Notes: generated by a model not told the origin, from the sequence alone. A DNA stretch of 64,000 nt from Actinophytocola sp044466355 (GCF_044466355.1 NZ_JBITMQ010000024.1:1-64000), one strand, 5' to 3'. Shown: positions 50,460 through 59,693, counted from the stretch's first letter. Made by a program: numbers and translations.

Positions 50460-50498
50460 CACCCCGTCGCCTCCTCGGGTGGCGCACCACCCACGCGG

Positions 50499-50780
50499 TC
50501 ACTGCCGCCGCGTGTGGCCGAGCCGTGCCACCTCACTGTCCACTTCGGTCTCGGTGACCGGCTTGCTGACGAAGGCGCTCCAGCCGTGCACCAGCAGGCC
50601 ACCACCCCAGAACAGGAGAGGGAACGCGGGCCAGAAGAAGCTGTCCGCTCCGGTCGCTGTCCAGATGACGACCAGGCCCGCATTCACGACGATGAACATG
50701 ATCAGGTGCGGGAAGAATCCGCGCCGTTCCTCGATCCGTTTACGTGCGACCGCACGCATGTCCTCTGGTGCGTCGGTCAT
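50499..50780 (-). CDS. 2TM-domain membrane protein
   Basis: A 93-residue protein with the 2TM-domain pattern: ARKRIEERRGFFPHLIMF then a first helix (about 24-41), a short outer loop with DSFFWPAF, and a second helix (about 50-68), ending HGWSAFVSKPVTETEVD. Function unknown; such domains often accompany regulatory proteins. GAAGGAGGTGCGAG precedes the ATG. A perfect DosR box lies 88 bp upstream at 50868. Confidence 0.82.
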   Translation of the reverse strand: MTDAPEDMRAVARKRIEERRGFFPHLIMFIVVNAGLVVIWTATGADSFFWPAFPLLFWGGGLLVHGWSAFVSKPVTETEVDSEVARLGHTRRQ

Positions 50781-50867
50781 GACTCGCACCTCCTTCGGCT
50801 CGACTGTCGACACTGAGCGTCGAACGCCTTCCCCGCTCTGCCCAAGAGACCTCGGTACGCAGCGGAT

Positions 50868-50881
50868 GGGACCGAAGTCCC
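50868..50881 (-). promoter_or_regulatory. DosR-type box, perfect GGGAC-N4-GTCCC
   Basis: GGGACCGAAGTCCC is a perfect inverted repeat, 88 bp before the 2TM gene and just past the WS/DGAT remnant. Confidence 0.75.
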
Positions 50882-50979
50882 GCGACACGGTGCCGAAACC
50901 AATCTTGTGCTCTCGCGACGGCACACGCCGAACGGGGTCGCCGTGGTGATCGCCCAGCCGACGGCGCGACCCGTGTCCG

Positions 50980-51277
50980 GTGTAGACGTCGGTGTCCGGA
51001 ACAGCCGCGGTGTCGCGGTTGGCCGCGATGTGGCAGGTGCCGTCGTAGGACATGACGGTCAGGTTCGCCGCGCAGCCCATGGCCGGGCCGAGTGCTGCGT
51101 GGCCGGCAACGTCGCTGGCCAGAAAGTCGACCCCCTTGAGCATGCCGCCGACGAACCCGGTTGGCAGCGGTCCAGGCCGGTGGCGACAGTGACCGTGACG
51201 GGCAGGGATCGGGAGTCGCGAGCGGACCTGGTGCGGTCGTCGACGAGCCGCATCCGGCGCGTGACATCGGCCTTCAC
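50980..51277 (-). pseudogene. C-terminal remnant of a WS/DGAT acyltransferase
   Basis: The minus strand reads LPTGFVGGMLKGVDFLASDV, then GPAMGCAANLTVMSYDGTCH and NRDTAAVPDTDVYT, the last 70 or so residues of WS/DGAT proteins (NVPG, AANVTLLSYNG and DTAAVPD blocks). An upstream stretch with RMRLVDDRTRSARD fits the preceding helix but lies in another frame, and no HHxxxDG part is present, so the gene is truncated and frameshifted. It is not a copy of the C-terminus of the intact gene at 18993, which ends differently. The rest of the 50781-51295 gap holds the perfect box at 50868. Confidence 0.6.
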
Positions 51278-51295
51278 GTGGCTGTGTCCAGATGC

Positions 51296-52333
51296 TCAGC
51301 GGGTCAGTACGACCTTCAGCGCGCCGGACTCTTGCGGGCTGGCGAACACGTCGTAGGCGGCCTCCATGTCGTCGAGATCGAAGCGGTGGGTGATGAACCG
51401 GCCGGGGTCGATGCGGCCCGCGGCGAGCATCCGCAGCAGCATTGGTGTGCTGGATGTGTCAACCAGTCCAGTGGTGACCGTGACGTTGCGGATCCACAGG
51501 TCTTCCAGGTGCAGGGTGGCTGGTTTGCCGTGCACGCCGACGTTGGCGACGTGCCCGCCTGGCCGGACGAGAGTTGTGCAGAGTTCGAAGGTCTCCGGTA
51601 CACCGACGGCTTCGATGACGACGTCGGCACCGAGTCCGCCGGTGACGTCACGGACGATCTGGGCGGCGTCGTGCCCCGTCGCCGCGACGAGGTCCGCGCC
51701 GAACTGCTTGGCCGCGTCGAGCCGGGACTGTGCCAGGTCGACGGCGACGATGTGGCTTGGGCTGTAGAACTGCGCGGTGGTGATCGCGGCCAGTCCGATG
51801 GGACCTGCGCCGACGACGACCACGGTGTCCCCGGGCCCCACTCGCCCGTTGTGGACGCCGACCTCGTAGGAGGTGGGGAGGATGTCGGCCAGCAGGACGG
51901 CGGACTCGTCACTGACCTGCTCGGGCAGGGCATGGGTGGAGGTGTCGGCGAACGGCACCCGGACGTACTCGGCCTGTGTGCCGTCCACGAGGTGGCCGAG
52001 TATCCAGCCGCCGCCACCGAGGCACTGCCCGTACGCGGCGATGCGGCAGTACTGGCAGCGCCCGCACGCGCTGATGCAGGACACCAACACGCGGTCGCCT
52101 GATTTGACCGTGGTCACCGCGGCGCCGACCTCTTCGATCGTGCCGACCGCTTCGTGGCCGAGCACGCGGCCGGGGGTTACCTCGGGTACGTCGCCTTTGA
52201 GGATGTGCAGATCCGTGCCGCAGATCGTGACGGCGTTCACCCGGACGACCGCGTCCGTCGGCGCCTCCACCTCAGGCTTGGCCACGTCGCGCCATTCCCG
52301 CTTGCCGGGGCCGCCGTATACGAGCGCTTTCAT
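51296..52333 (-). CDS. Zinc-dependent alcohol dehydrogenase
   Basis: A 345-residue medium-chain dehydrogenase. Catalytic Zn ligands Cys38 (CGTDLH), His60-Glu61 (GHEAVG); structural Zn Cys90, Cys93, Cys96 and Cys104; NAD(P) motif GAGPIGLAA (about 173-181) followed by VAVDLAQSRLDAA, whose Asp favours NAD. It oxidises or forms an alcohol, possibly to recycle NADH under low oxygen (inference). AGGAGGAAACC fixes the ATG at 52333. A two-mismatch DosR-like site lies 67 bp upstream. Confidence 0.93.
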   Translation of the reverse strand: MKALVYGGPGKREWRDVAKPEVEAPTDAVVRVNAVTICGTDLHILKGDVPEVTPGRVLGHEAVGTIEEVGAAVTTVKSGDRVLVSCISACGRCQYCRIAAYGQCLGGGGWILGHLVDGTQAEYVRVPFADTSTHALPEQVSDESAVLLADILPTSYEVGVHNGRVGPGDTVVVVGAGPIGLAAITTAQFYSPSHIVAVDLAQSRLDAAKQFGADLVAATGHDAAQIVRDVTGGLGADVVIEAVGVPETFELCTTLVRPGGHVANVGVHGKPATLHLEDLWIRNVTVTTGLVDTSSTPMLLRMLAAGRIDPGRFITHRFDLDDMEAAYDVFASPQESGALKVVLTR

Positions 52334-52399
52334 GGTTTCCTCCTGGCGTCGTGCTGGGTGTGCCACATCCAGCCTCATCAGCCGCGCAGGGGACATCTG

Positions 52400-52413
52400 C
52401 GGTCGAAAGTCCC
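52400..52413 (-). promoter_or_regulatory. DosR-like site, two mismatches, before adh
   Basis: CGGTCGAAAGTCCC keeps a perfect GTCCC half-site and the common GAAA spacer. It lies 67 bp before the alcohol dehydrogenase start. Confidence 0.4.
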
Positions 52414-52822
52414 TTTCGTCAGGGGCGCAAGGCAGGGGTTGACCACTGATGGCAACGAGTGCGGAGGAGACCGATGCCCGAGAGATGACCGACATCGACG
52501 AGGTACCGGACACGGCGACGATGTCCACAGGCACGCGGCCGGACGACTTCGCGGCCGCATCATGGACGTGCTTGCGCTAGATGAACCTGGCGTTCCCGCA
52601 CCACGCCTGCCACGCGGCGATCGCGGAGGCGTTCACTGGCGTGACACCGCACACGCGTGCGTGGTTCCACGTGGGCACGGTGCGGGGCGGCGGACGAAGA
52701 TGGCGTAGTCGGCCGGGAATCTCGCGCAGCTCGATGCGACGCCGTTCGGATACTCATCTCAGTGCTGGAGCATGCCTGACCCGCGAGCGGCCGCGGACGG
52801 CCGGAGCGGGCACCCAGCGTCA
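52414..52822. other. Gap without a convincing gene
   Basis: Between the adh promoter and the end of the caspase-like gene. A 43-codon plus-strand frame (52449-52580, ATSAEETDAREMTDIDE start) is rich in Asp/Thr and lacks a recognised domain. On the minus strand a stretch reads PADYAIFVRRPAP and GVTPVNASAIAAWQAW without a start codon and with a stop at its end, suggesting another gene relic. Neither can be named. Confidence 0.4.
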
Positions 52823-55800
52823 TCAGAAGGTGCCCGGGTCCGACGTCGAATGTCTGGTGCGCCTGCCAGAGCGCCGGTCGGTCACCGTGAGGTCCCAACC
52901 AACTCCTGTGATGATTTCTCCGGCCGGGCCGACGCACAGTGCGCCTCTGATCGGAGACGGGAAGTGGAGTGTGGTCAGCAGGTCCGTGCTGAGCGGATCC
53001 CAGATCCGCACTGTCTTGTCCATGCTCGCCGTGATGATGACCGGTGCTCCGTCGAGGTGGGTGCTGATCACCGCGCTTATCTCGTCCTCATGGCCGCTGA
53101 GGGTGGCGTGCAAGGCGCCGGTGGTCAGGTCCCACACCTGTACCGCCGCGTTCTCGGCGCCTGTCACCGCGATCGGCAGCCCGTCCACCGCGGTGCAGGT
53201 CAGTGCGGTCAGCCACGCGTCGCCGATGGGGACTGTGGCCAATGACGCGCCAGTGGTCAGGTCCCACACCCGCAGCTTTTCCTCGGCGGTGGTGGTGACC
53301 AGGGCCGGATGACCGCGCATGGCGGTGCAGGCCATCATTCGGACCCGCCCGTCGTGGCCGGTGAGCGTGCCGCGCAGCGTACCGGTGGTCAGGTCCCAGA
53401 TGCTCACCGTCGAGCTGCCGGTGACGGCGACCGGCCGACCGTCCACGTAGGTGCATACCACGTCGTTCACCCAGTTCGCCTGCCGCGCACGGCTTTCCTG
53501 ACTGCTCAGGTCGCAACGAAGCATGCCGGACAGCAGGTCCCACACCCACACGGTCGTGTCGAAACCCGCGGTCACAGCGACCGGTCGGCCGTGGACGTTG
53601 GTGCATGCCACCGCGGAAACCGGACCGATGTAGCCGGTGATGGTGCCACGCGGTGCGCCGGTGGCTAGGTCCCAGATACGTACCGTCGCGTCCTCGGCCG
53701 CGGTGATGGCGACCGCCTGGTCGTCGACCTCGCACCATGCGACGTCGATGATGTCGCCAGTGTGGCCCGTGACCGCGGGTTGGTCGGCGGCGAGTGTCCT
53801 GAGGTTCCAGGTCCGTATCGAGCCGTCCTCGCTGCCGGTGACCGCGGTGGGTTGGCCGTCGACCGTGACGCACGCGATCGCGGTCACTGGTTCCTGGTGT
53901 CCGGTGGCTGCCGCGCGGAGCGTGCCGGTGCCCAGGTCCCAGACGCGCACGGTCGCGTCGGCGCCACCACTGACGGCGACGGCACGTCCGTCCACCGTCG
54001 TGCATGCGACGGCGTACACCGTGAGGTTGCCCGCCAAGGTGGCACGCACCATGCCGGTGGCCAGATCCCACACCCGTAGGTTGCCGTCGTCACAAGCGAT
54101 GACGGCAACCTGCCGTCCGTCCACGGAAACACACGCGAGTGCACCCGCTGTCCAGTCTTCCTGGCTGGTGGAGGCGATCCGGGTACCGGTGGCCACGTCC
54201 CACACCGTGATCATTCCCGTGGACCCCAGGCCGAGGACGAGTAATCGACCGTCCACCTCCGAGTGCGTCACGGCCCGCAGTGGGTGTTCCCACGGCGGAA
54301 GAGTCGCGAGGAGCGTCCTCGTGTTGACGTCGACCGCTCGGATCGTGCCGTCTTCCACGCTCATGAGAGCGACCGGTCCACCGGCCGTCGCCACGCACGT
54401 GAGCGCGGCCACCCAGGCGCCTTCAGGTGCGAGGTGATACAGCGAGGTGCTGGTCGTCAAGTCTTCGACGAGCGGATTTCCGCGGCTCTTCCCGAGAGTG
54501 ACGATGGCAGGCCGGCCGTTCACGGGGACGCAGACGATCACCTGGACGCCGTGGAGGTGCTCGCTGAGACGGGTCACCGCGGCGCCGGTGGCGAGGTCCC
54601 ACACTCGAACCGCCCCGTCCTCTCCACCGCTGATGGCAACGGTTCTGCCATCGACGCGGGAGCACGCCAACGCCGTTACAGCGCCCCGGTGGCCGTTGAA
54701 GGTATCGCGCAGAGCGGTGCTGATCTGTGTGCCAGTCGCCCAGCGGGGTGCCCAGTCGACTCCGCTCGCGAGGGTGTGCTGCTGGTGCGATGCGTTGCAG
54801 CGGGCCGCGTCGGTGGCGAGGATCTGGCGCCGGGCGGCTGGTGGAAGGTGGCGGTGAGTGGCGAGCGATGCCCGGTAGACCGTGACGATGCGTTGGCTGT
54901 CCTCGGTGGTCAGACTCCGCATGGCCACGAGAAGTTCGTCGGGGAGGGCGTGCACGAGGTATTCGGCGTCGGTGATTACCTGGTCCAGGACACGGCACTT
55001 GGCGGCGTGCGTGGCGAGATGCCGCAGCGTGTACGGGTGCGCGCGGGACCAGTCCCGCGCGTCGCCGACGGTGAGCGGCACCTGGGACATCAGAACCTGG
55101 ACGAACGCGTAGTGGATCGCGACGTCGTCGGTACCCTCGCGGAGGTGTTCGGTCACGGCCTGGTGGTGCGGCCGGTAGACGGAGTGGCCGTCGTCAACCG
55201 CTTCGGTGACATAGGAACCCGCGTGGCGACGCAGCCAGAACAGATCTTCGTCGCGGTAGTCGGCGCCTGCGATCCGGGACGCCAGCGCCGGCCAGATGCT
55301 CTCCCAGGGAAGGCCCTGCCCTTCGGCGTACGCAAGGGGCCGCAACAGGTCACGGGCGCGTGTCGCCGCGGGGCCGAGCCGGGTGTCGAGGTCGTGCCGT
55401 ATCGCGTCGCCGGGCGACCGCGGCAGCGACCGGTGCCACACGCCGTCACTGAGATCGGGGACGAAGCCGGTCTTCGAGAGGCTACCGGCGGTGATGCGGG
55501 CGACGAGGAAGGATGGTGCCGAGGCGGTCGCGATCCCTCGTGCGACCGCGTGGGTCACCGGAGGCGGCTGGTCGAGGTACGGGTTGTCGGGTGCCGCGCT
55601 GAGCAGCCACCGAGCGGCACACGCGACGAGCGCGTCCGGATCGGCGTACCGGGGGGCGTCGAGGTCGACGCTGTCCTCGCGGCGAACCCCGAGGCCGGTC
55701 AACAGCTGTGGGCGTGTGCCCACCAGCAGACGCAGCCTGCCACGCGCGTGCTGGATGAGCGGCCGCAGCAACTCCTGCACGAGCGCCTCGGGGTGGACGG

Positions 55801-57094
55801 CCTCGTCGAGGGCGTCGATGATCACGGTGAACGGGCGGGCGCGTCCGGTGAGCCCGTCGAGCAGTTCGTCGGGTCCGTCCACGCGCAGCCGCGCGGCGGC
55901 GGCGACTGCCCGGAGAACCTGCTCTGTGGTGAGGTGCCGGGCGTGAACGACCGCGTCCACCGAGCCCGCCGGCGGACTCGCGTCCTTGGGAAGCCCCAGC
56001 GATTCCACCGGCACGGTGGCGCGCCAGTCGTCGTCGGCCAGAGCCGCGATGATTCCCAGCACGGCTGTCTTACCTGAGCCGGGGCCCGCGGTCACGGCCC
56101 GCAGCGGGGTGGCGGGGTCGGGCCGACTCAGCCACTCGGTGAGGTCTGCCACCGCGGCTCGGCGGCCAGTGAACCGCCAGCGGGCGTCGGAGGTTTGCCC
56201 GTCGATGGCCCGGAGCAGCAGCGCGGCGCGGGACTCGGTCTCGCTCCGGCCGGCGTGGGACTGCCATTCGCGGGTCTTCCGGACGGCCAGTTCGATCTCT
56301 GACGTGCTCGGGTCGTGCCGGGGATTGGGCAGAAACGGCGGCATCGCCCCGGTGACATGGGTCCTGGTGCAGGTGATCGTCGAGAACCCAGGCCGGGTCG
56401 GGTCGTCGTTCATGGCCTGTACCACCGCGTCGAGAGCCAGTGTGACCGGGGCGTGCCCGGCCACGGCCGCGCCTTCGACCGCTCGGCGGAACAGGGACGG
56501 GAACGCGTCGGCGCGCGCCTGTTCGAACGGCTGTGTGGAGGTCAGGACGATCAGGGCCGCGTCCCGGTCGGAGCCCCAGTGCTTGGTCATTCTGGTCAGG
56601 GCCGCGGCGGTGAAGCCGTGTCCACCTCGGCCGGAGTGGCACGTGTCCAGCATCAGCAGCACCCGCCGGACGGGGGTATCCAGTAGAACCTTCCGCGCAA
56701 GCTCCTCGGTCGGCAGGGCGTCGGCGATGTCATCCGGGTCGGTGTCACCGGTCAGCAGGAAGTGCTCCCCGCTGGCGTCGTGAAGCTCGCCGTGGCACGC
56801 GATGTATATCGCGAGGAGGTCGTCTGCCTTCCGCAGAGGTGAGCGGCAGAAGGCCCGCACATGTGCGGTCAGCTCGTGACGTGTCGGATCGATGCCGAGG
56901 TCATCGACATGGGTGTACCCGAGGGACCCGGTGAACAGGTCGACGATGTCCTGCCGTGCGTCTACCAGTGACGGCCGGTTCAGCTCCGGCGCGTTGCGGT
57001 AGTGCGCGACAGCGGTCGCTATGAGAAATCGGCTCTCACCGGACATCCAGGCCCGTGTCCGTTGGAGATCGCTCTTCTCCGAGCGTCGCGGCAT
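52823..57094 (-). CDS. Caspase-like protease / STAND NTPase / WD40 protein
   Basis: A 1423-residue protein in three parts. Residues about 18-245: caspase-fold (C14) peptidase with YIACHGEL (His101) and LMLDTCHSG (Cys152), a complete His/Cys dyad. Residues about 305-780: STAND-like P-loop NTPase with GPGSGKT (337-343) and IIDALDEA (425-432), then a helical region. Residues about 795-1420: 14 WD40 repeats, most ending VRVWDLATG-like, enough for two seven-bladed propellers. Such proteins are predicted conflict or cell-death effectors in which the propeller senses a signal, the NTPase oligomerises and the caspase is released. ATG 57094 follows GGGAGC; the frame is open to 57220. No partner gene is adjacent. 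Confidence 0.92.
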   Translation of the reverse strand: MPRRSEKSDLQRTRAWMSGESRFLIATAVAHYRNAPELNRPSLVDARQDIVDLFTGSLGYTHVDDLGIDPTRHELTAHVRAFCRSPLRKADDLLAIYIACHGELHDASGEHFLLTGDTDPDDIADALPTEELARKVLLDTPVRRVLLMLDTCHSGRGGHGFTAAALTRMTKHWGSDRDAALIVLTSTQPFEQARADAFPSLFRRAVEGAAVAGHAPVTLALDAVVQAMNDDPTRPGFSTITCTRTHVTGAMPPFLPNPRHDPSTSEIELAVRKTREWQSHAGRSETESRAALLLRAIDGQTSDARWRFTGRRAAVADLTEWLSRPDPATPLRAVTAGPGSGKTAVLGIIAALADDDWRATVPVESLGLPKDASPPAGSVDAVVHARHLTTEQVLRAVAAAARLRVDGPDELLDGLTGRARPFTVIIDALDEAVHPEALVQELLRPLIQHARGRLRLLVGTRPQLLTGLGVRREDSVDLDAPRYADPDALVACAARWLLSAAPDNPYLDQPPPVTHAVARGIATASAPSFLVARITAGSLSKTGFVPDLSDGVWHRSLPRSPGDAIRHDLDTRLGPAATRARDLLRPLAYAEGQGLPWESIWPALASRIAGADYRDEDLFWLRRHAGSYVTEAVDDGHSVYRPHHQAVTEHLREGTDDVAIHYAFVQVLMSQVPLTVGDARDWSRAHPYTLRHLATHAAKCRVLDQVITDAEYLVHALPDELLVAMRSLTTEDSQRIVTVYRASLATHRHLPPAARRQILATDAARCNASHQQHTLASGVDWAPRWATGTQISTALRDTFNGHRGAVTALACSRVDGRTVAISGGEDGAVRVWDLATGAAVTRLSEHLHGVQVIVCVPVNGRPAIVTLGKSRGNPLVEDLTTSTSLYHLAPEGAWVAALTCVATAGGPVALMSVEDGTIRAVDVNTRTLLATLPPWEHPLRAVTHSEVDGRLLVLGLGSTGMITVWDVATGTRIASTSQEDWTAGALACVSVDGRQVAVIACDDGNLRVWDLATGMVRATLAGNLTVYAVACTTVDGRAVAVSGGADATVRVWDLGTGTLRAAATGHQEPVTAIACVTVDGQPTAVTGSEDGSIRTWNLRTLAADQPAVTGHTGDIIDVAWCEVDDQAVAITAAEDATVRIWDLATGAPRGTITGYIGPVSAVACTNVHGRPVAVTAGFDTTVWVWDLLSGMLRCDLSSQESRARQANWVNDVVCTYVDGRPVAVTGSSTVSIWDLTTGTLRGTLTGHDGRVRMMACTAMRGHPALVTTTAEEKLRVWDLTTGASLATVPIGDAWLTALTCTAVDGLPIAVTGAENAAVQVWDLTTGALHATLSGHEDEISAVISTHLDGAPVIITASMDKTVRIWDPLSTDLLTTLHFPSPIRGALCVGPAGEIITGVGWDLTVTDRRSGRRTRHSTSDPGTF

Positions 57095-58405
57095 CAGTGC
57101 TCCCGCTGTCCTGACGTCGAATCCGGCCGAGAGGTTCGTCGGCGCGCCCCGCCGCGGGTACTCATGGCGCGTCCGTGACCCGCATGGAGGATCTCGTGGG
57201 CCGGCATTCCCGCGGCACATACGGGAGGATCATCGCTTCCTTTCCCTCGAAGGTGATCCACGCACGAGGCCTCGAACATGACCAAGAACGCCCCCAAACC
57301 GTGAGCTTGGAATGCAGAGTGTACTCGTCTGTCTTCTCTGTTCCAGTCGGGTCGCACTGATTGACCGGTCCGGTGACGGTGTTTCGCATCCGTCCAGACG
57401 GGGTGCGTACGCCGTAGCGGCAAACCGGCCGGGTGTGACGTTTGTGATGCATTGGACGCCGTATAGGACAGGGCCGGTTTCTGCCCTTCAGTTAATTGCG
57501 CTCCGAGGACCGCGGATCTTTCCGTTTCGGTACGTTCGCGTCCGGTTTCGGCATCTCGTTTGTTCGGCTGTTCGGGGGTGGGTCGGGTAAACCTTGCGGC
57601 GTGCGTTGCGATGCTCTGTGTGGACGGCTCGGTTAGGTGGTGGGTTCCTCCGATCGGCGGAAGGCAAGTGCGACGATCCACGTCGAACCGACCGTGCGGT
57701 CTTCAATGGATGGAGCGGTGCGGTCGGCTCAATCGGTTTGGTTGTCCAGTATTTGTCCATTGTTGACTACCGCTGGCCGTGGTTCGTTTGTGGCGCCGGG
57801 AACGTGCGCGCATGCCGTAAGTGCCGTTGCATTAGTCCGATCGGGTGGCGTGTGTTAAGGCGAGTGCATTCTGCAATGCGCTGTGTTTTACTCGTTTGGC
57901 CGGACCGTGTGGCTTTGCTCAACTGGGTGACGTTGCGATGGGGTTACGTCGCTGCACGGTGGGCATGGTCAGATAGGTGCATGAGAGGATCGAATGCGCG
58001 GGAGGAATGGGAGCTGCGCGCTGATATCTCTCCCGGAGTCGATTCACCAAATCTGGCCACGGCCAGAGGCGGCGGGACCCGCAGAAACCGGGCTGCGGTC
58101 TCCCGTCTCTGGCCGTCTTTAATCTGGGGTCGCTTCGGGTAAGCATCGCCCGCTGTTGGCCAGGTCATCGACCTCGGGTGAGTGAGTTCGATCAGAGCGG
58201 CCCTGGCCTCTCGTGCCGCCTCTGTCCGTCCTCGCGCGTATGCCGCGCCACGATGGGCTGTATTTCTCGCATCTCCGGCAGCCGGAGGGTGCAGCCTGGC
58301 GCGATCATCTCCGGCGCCCCTGGCCCCTGTCACGGCGGCAGAAACTCGACGGCCGTCATACCCGCCGAACTGAAACCCATAGTGGTCACTTTCTGACCTA
58401 TGCGG
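57095..58405. other. 1.3-kb gene-poor, less G+C-rich stretch
   Basis: No frame here has family likeness, good start context or the strong third-position G+C bias of neighbouring genes. Parts such as 57300-57960 are visibly richer in A+T than their surroundings, with runs like GTTGTCCAGTATTTGTCC. A minus-strand frame at 57944-58333 and several of 60-90 codons are considered chance. The stretch may be the promoter region of the caspase-like gene plus decayed or foreign DNA. No tRNA, direct-repeat boundary or integrase was recognised. Confidence 0.5.
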
Positions 58406-58840
58406 TCAGGTCGCGGGGCGGGGCTGGGCCGTGACGGGTGGGTGTAGTCGGCGGCCGGTTACCTTTTCGGTCAGGATGCGGATGAAGTGGTCCCGGCGGC
58501 CTGCCACCCAGGGCTGCAGGAAGGTGCCGGACATCTCGACCAGCTCGTTCACGTCGGTGATGAGTCCGGCGCGACCGACCACGGTGACGCTCCACCCGGA
58601 GTGCAGATCGGCGTCGAGTTCGTCGGCTTCGAACGCCACCACGGCGTTGCCGGTCGCGGCGGCGAGCTTGGCGCCGCCTGCGATGCGGATCACCACGTGC
58701 CCTTGGTGAAGGCGGAAGTTCACGGGTTGCACAGCGGGTTGGTCGTCCTCGGTGAAAACGAGCCGTCCCACGCGTACGGTCCCGAGCAGACGCAGGCATT
58801 GACCGCGGTCCAGTACGTCGACTCGCTGTCGGTTCGTCAT
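58406..58840 (-). CDS. PPOX-family flavin/F420-type protein (Rv3129-like)
   Basis: A 144-residue split-barrel protein of the pyridoxamine 5'-phosphate oxidase-like superfamily. RLLGTVRVGRLVFTEDDQPAV with QPVNFRLHQGHVVIRI are typical opening strands, then a VAFEADELD block and GWSVTVVGRAGLI. Relatives bind FMN, F420 or haem; M. tuberculosis DosR-regulon Rv3129 has this form. The ATG has GGAGCTGCC upstream. It lies downstream of narI on the same strand after 118 bp and may be expressed with the nitrate reductase. Confidence 0.85.
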   Translation of the reverse strand: MTNRQRVDVLDRGQCLRLLGTVRVGRLVFTEDDQPAVQPVNFRLHQGHVVIRIAGGAKLAAATGNAVVAFEADELDADLHSGWSVTVVGRAGLITDVNELVEMSGTFLQPWVAGRRDHFIRILTEKVTGRRLHPPVTAQPRPAT

Positions 58841-58958
58841 GGCAGCTCCAAGGTGACAGGGGTTGCTGCACGCCCCCTGAGGATGCCCTCACCCGGCCCC
58901 CTTGCGCAGGGTCGGATGTCACCGAGGCATGGAGGCGAGAGACACGAAGACGTGAGCT

Positions 58959-59693
58959 TCAGCGAACGCGTTCCCAGCCGCGTCGGGGAGGGCGGCTGCC
59001 CAGTCGGGTGTCGCGGCTGCGGTACACGATGTAGGGCCGGGTGAGATACCCGAGCGGCATCGAGAATACGTGCACGAGCCTGCTGAACGGCCAGAAGGCG
59101 AACAGTACCCACGCGGACAGGGCGTGTAGCTGGAAGCCGAGTGGTACGTCGGTCATCAGTTCCGGTTGGGGTCGAAAGTAGAAGATCGACCGGAACCAGG
59201 GGGACACCGTCTCCCGGTAGTTGTGCGGTTCGCCGGTGAGGTTGCCGAGCACCGTGGTGCCGAGACCCAGCACGATGGTACCGACGAGCAGCACGTACAT
59301 GATCTTGTCGTTGCGTGTGGTGGCGGAGAAGACCGGGCCGACGGTACGCCGGCGGTAGACCAGGATGGCCGCGCCGCCCAGCGTGCACACCCCGGCGAAC
59401 ACACCGAGCACGACGGCCATGACGTGGTAGGCGGTTTCGCCGATGCCGGCCGCCTCGGTCCAGGACTCGGGGATGAGCAGGCCGCCGACGTGTCCGAGCG
59501 CGACCAGCAGGATGCCGAAGTGGAACAGCGGACTGCCCAGCCGCAGCAGGCGGTTCTCGTAGAGCTGGGACGAGCGGGTCGTCCAGCCGAACTTGTCGTA
59601 CCGGTAACGCCAGACGTGCCCCGCGACGAAGATGGCGATCGCGACGTAGGGCACGACCACCCACAGCATGACCTCGACAGTGCTCGGGTTCAC
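58959..59693 (-). CDS. narI: Respiratory nitrate reductase gamma subunit
   Basis: A 244-residue membrane cytochrome b subunit. Five hydrophobic segments (about 8-27, 50-70, 85-105, 126-146, 182-202), with His64 or so in LGHVGGLL and His in AYHVMAV and in QLHALSAW as candidate haem ligands. It oxidises menaquinol and passes electrons to NarH. The start is a GTG overlapping the narJ stop (GTGA), giving VNPSTVEVMLWVV; the frame is open farther but overlaps narJ. Confidence 0.95.
   Translation of the reverse strand: MNPSTVEVMLWVVVPYVAIAIFVAGHVWRYRYDKFGWTTRSSQLYENRLLRLGSPLFHFGILLVALGHVGGLLIPESWTEAAGIGETAYHVMAVVLGVFAGVCTLGGAAILVYRRRTVGPVFSATTRNDKIMYVLLVGTIVLGLGTTVLGNLTGEPHNYRETVSPWFRSIFYFRPQPELMTDVPLGFQLHALSAWVLFAFWPFSRLVHVFSMPLGYLTRPYIVYRSRDTRLGSRPPRRGWERVR

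Noticed and set aside
52449..52580. 43-codon plus-strand frame between adh and the caspase-like gene
   Set aside because: No family likeness and weak start context; described only as part of the gap.
57944..58333. 129-codon minus-strand frame in the gene-poor interval
   Set aside because: Composition is Arg/Ala-rich without a domain, and the stretch lacks the codon bias of neighbouring genes; a chance frame is more likely.
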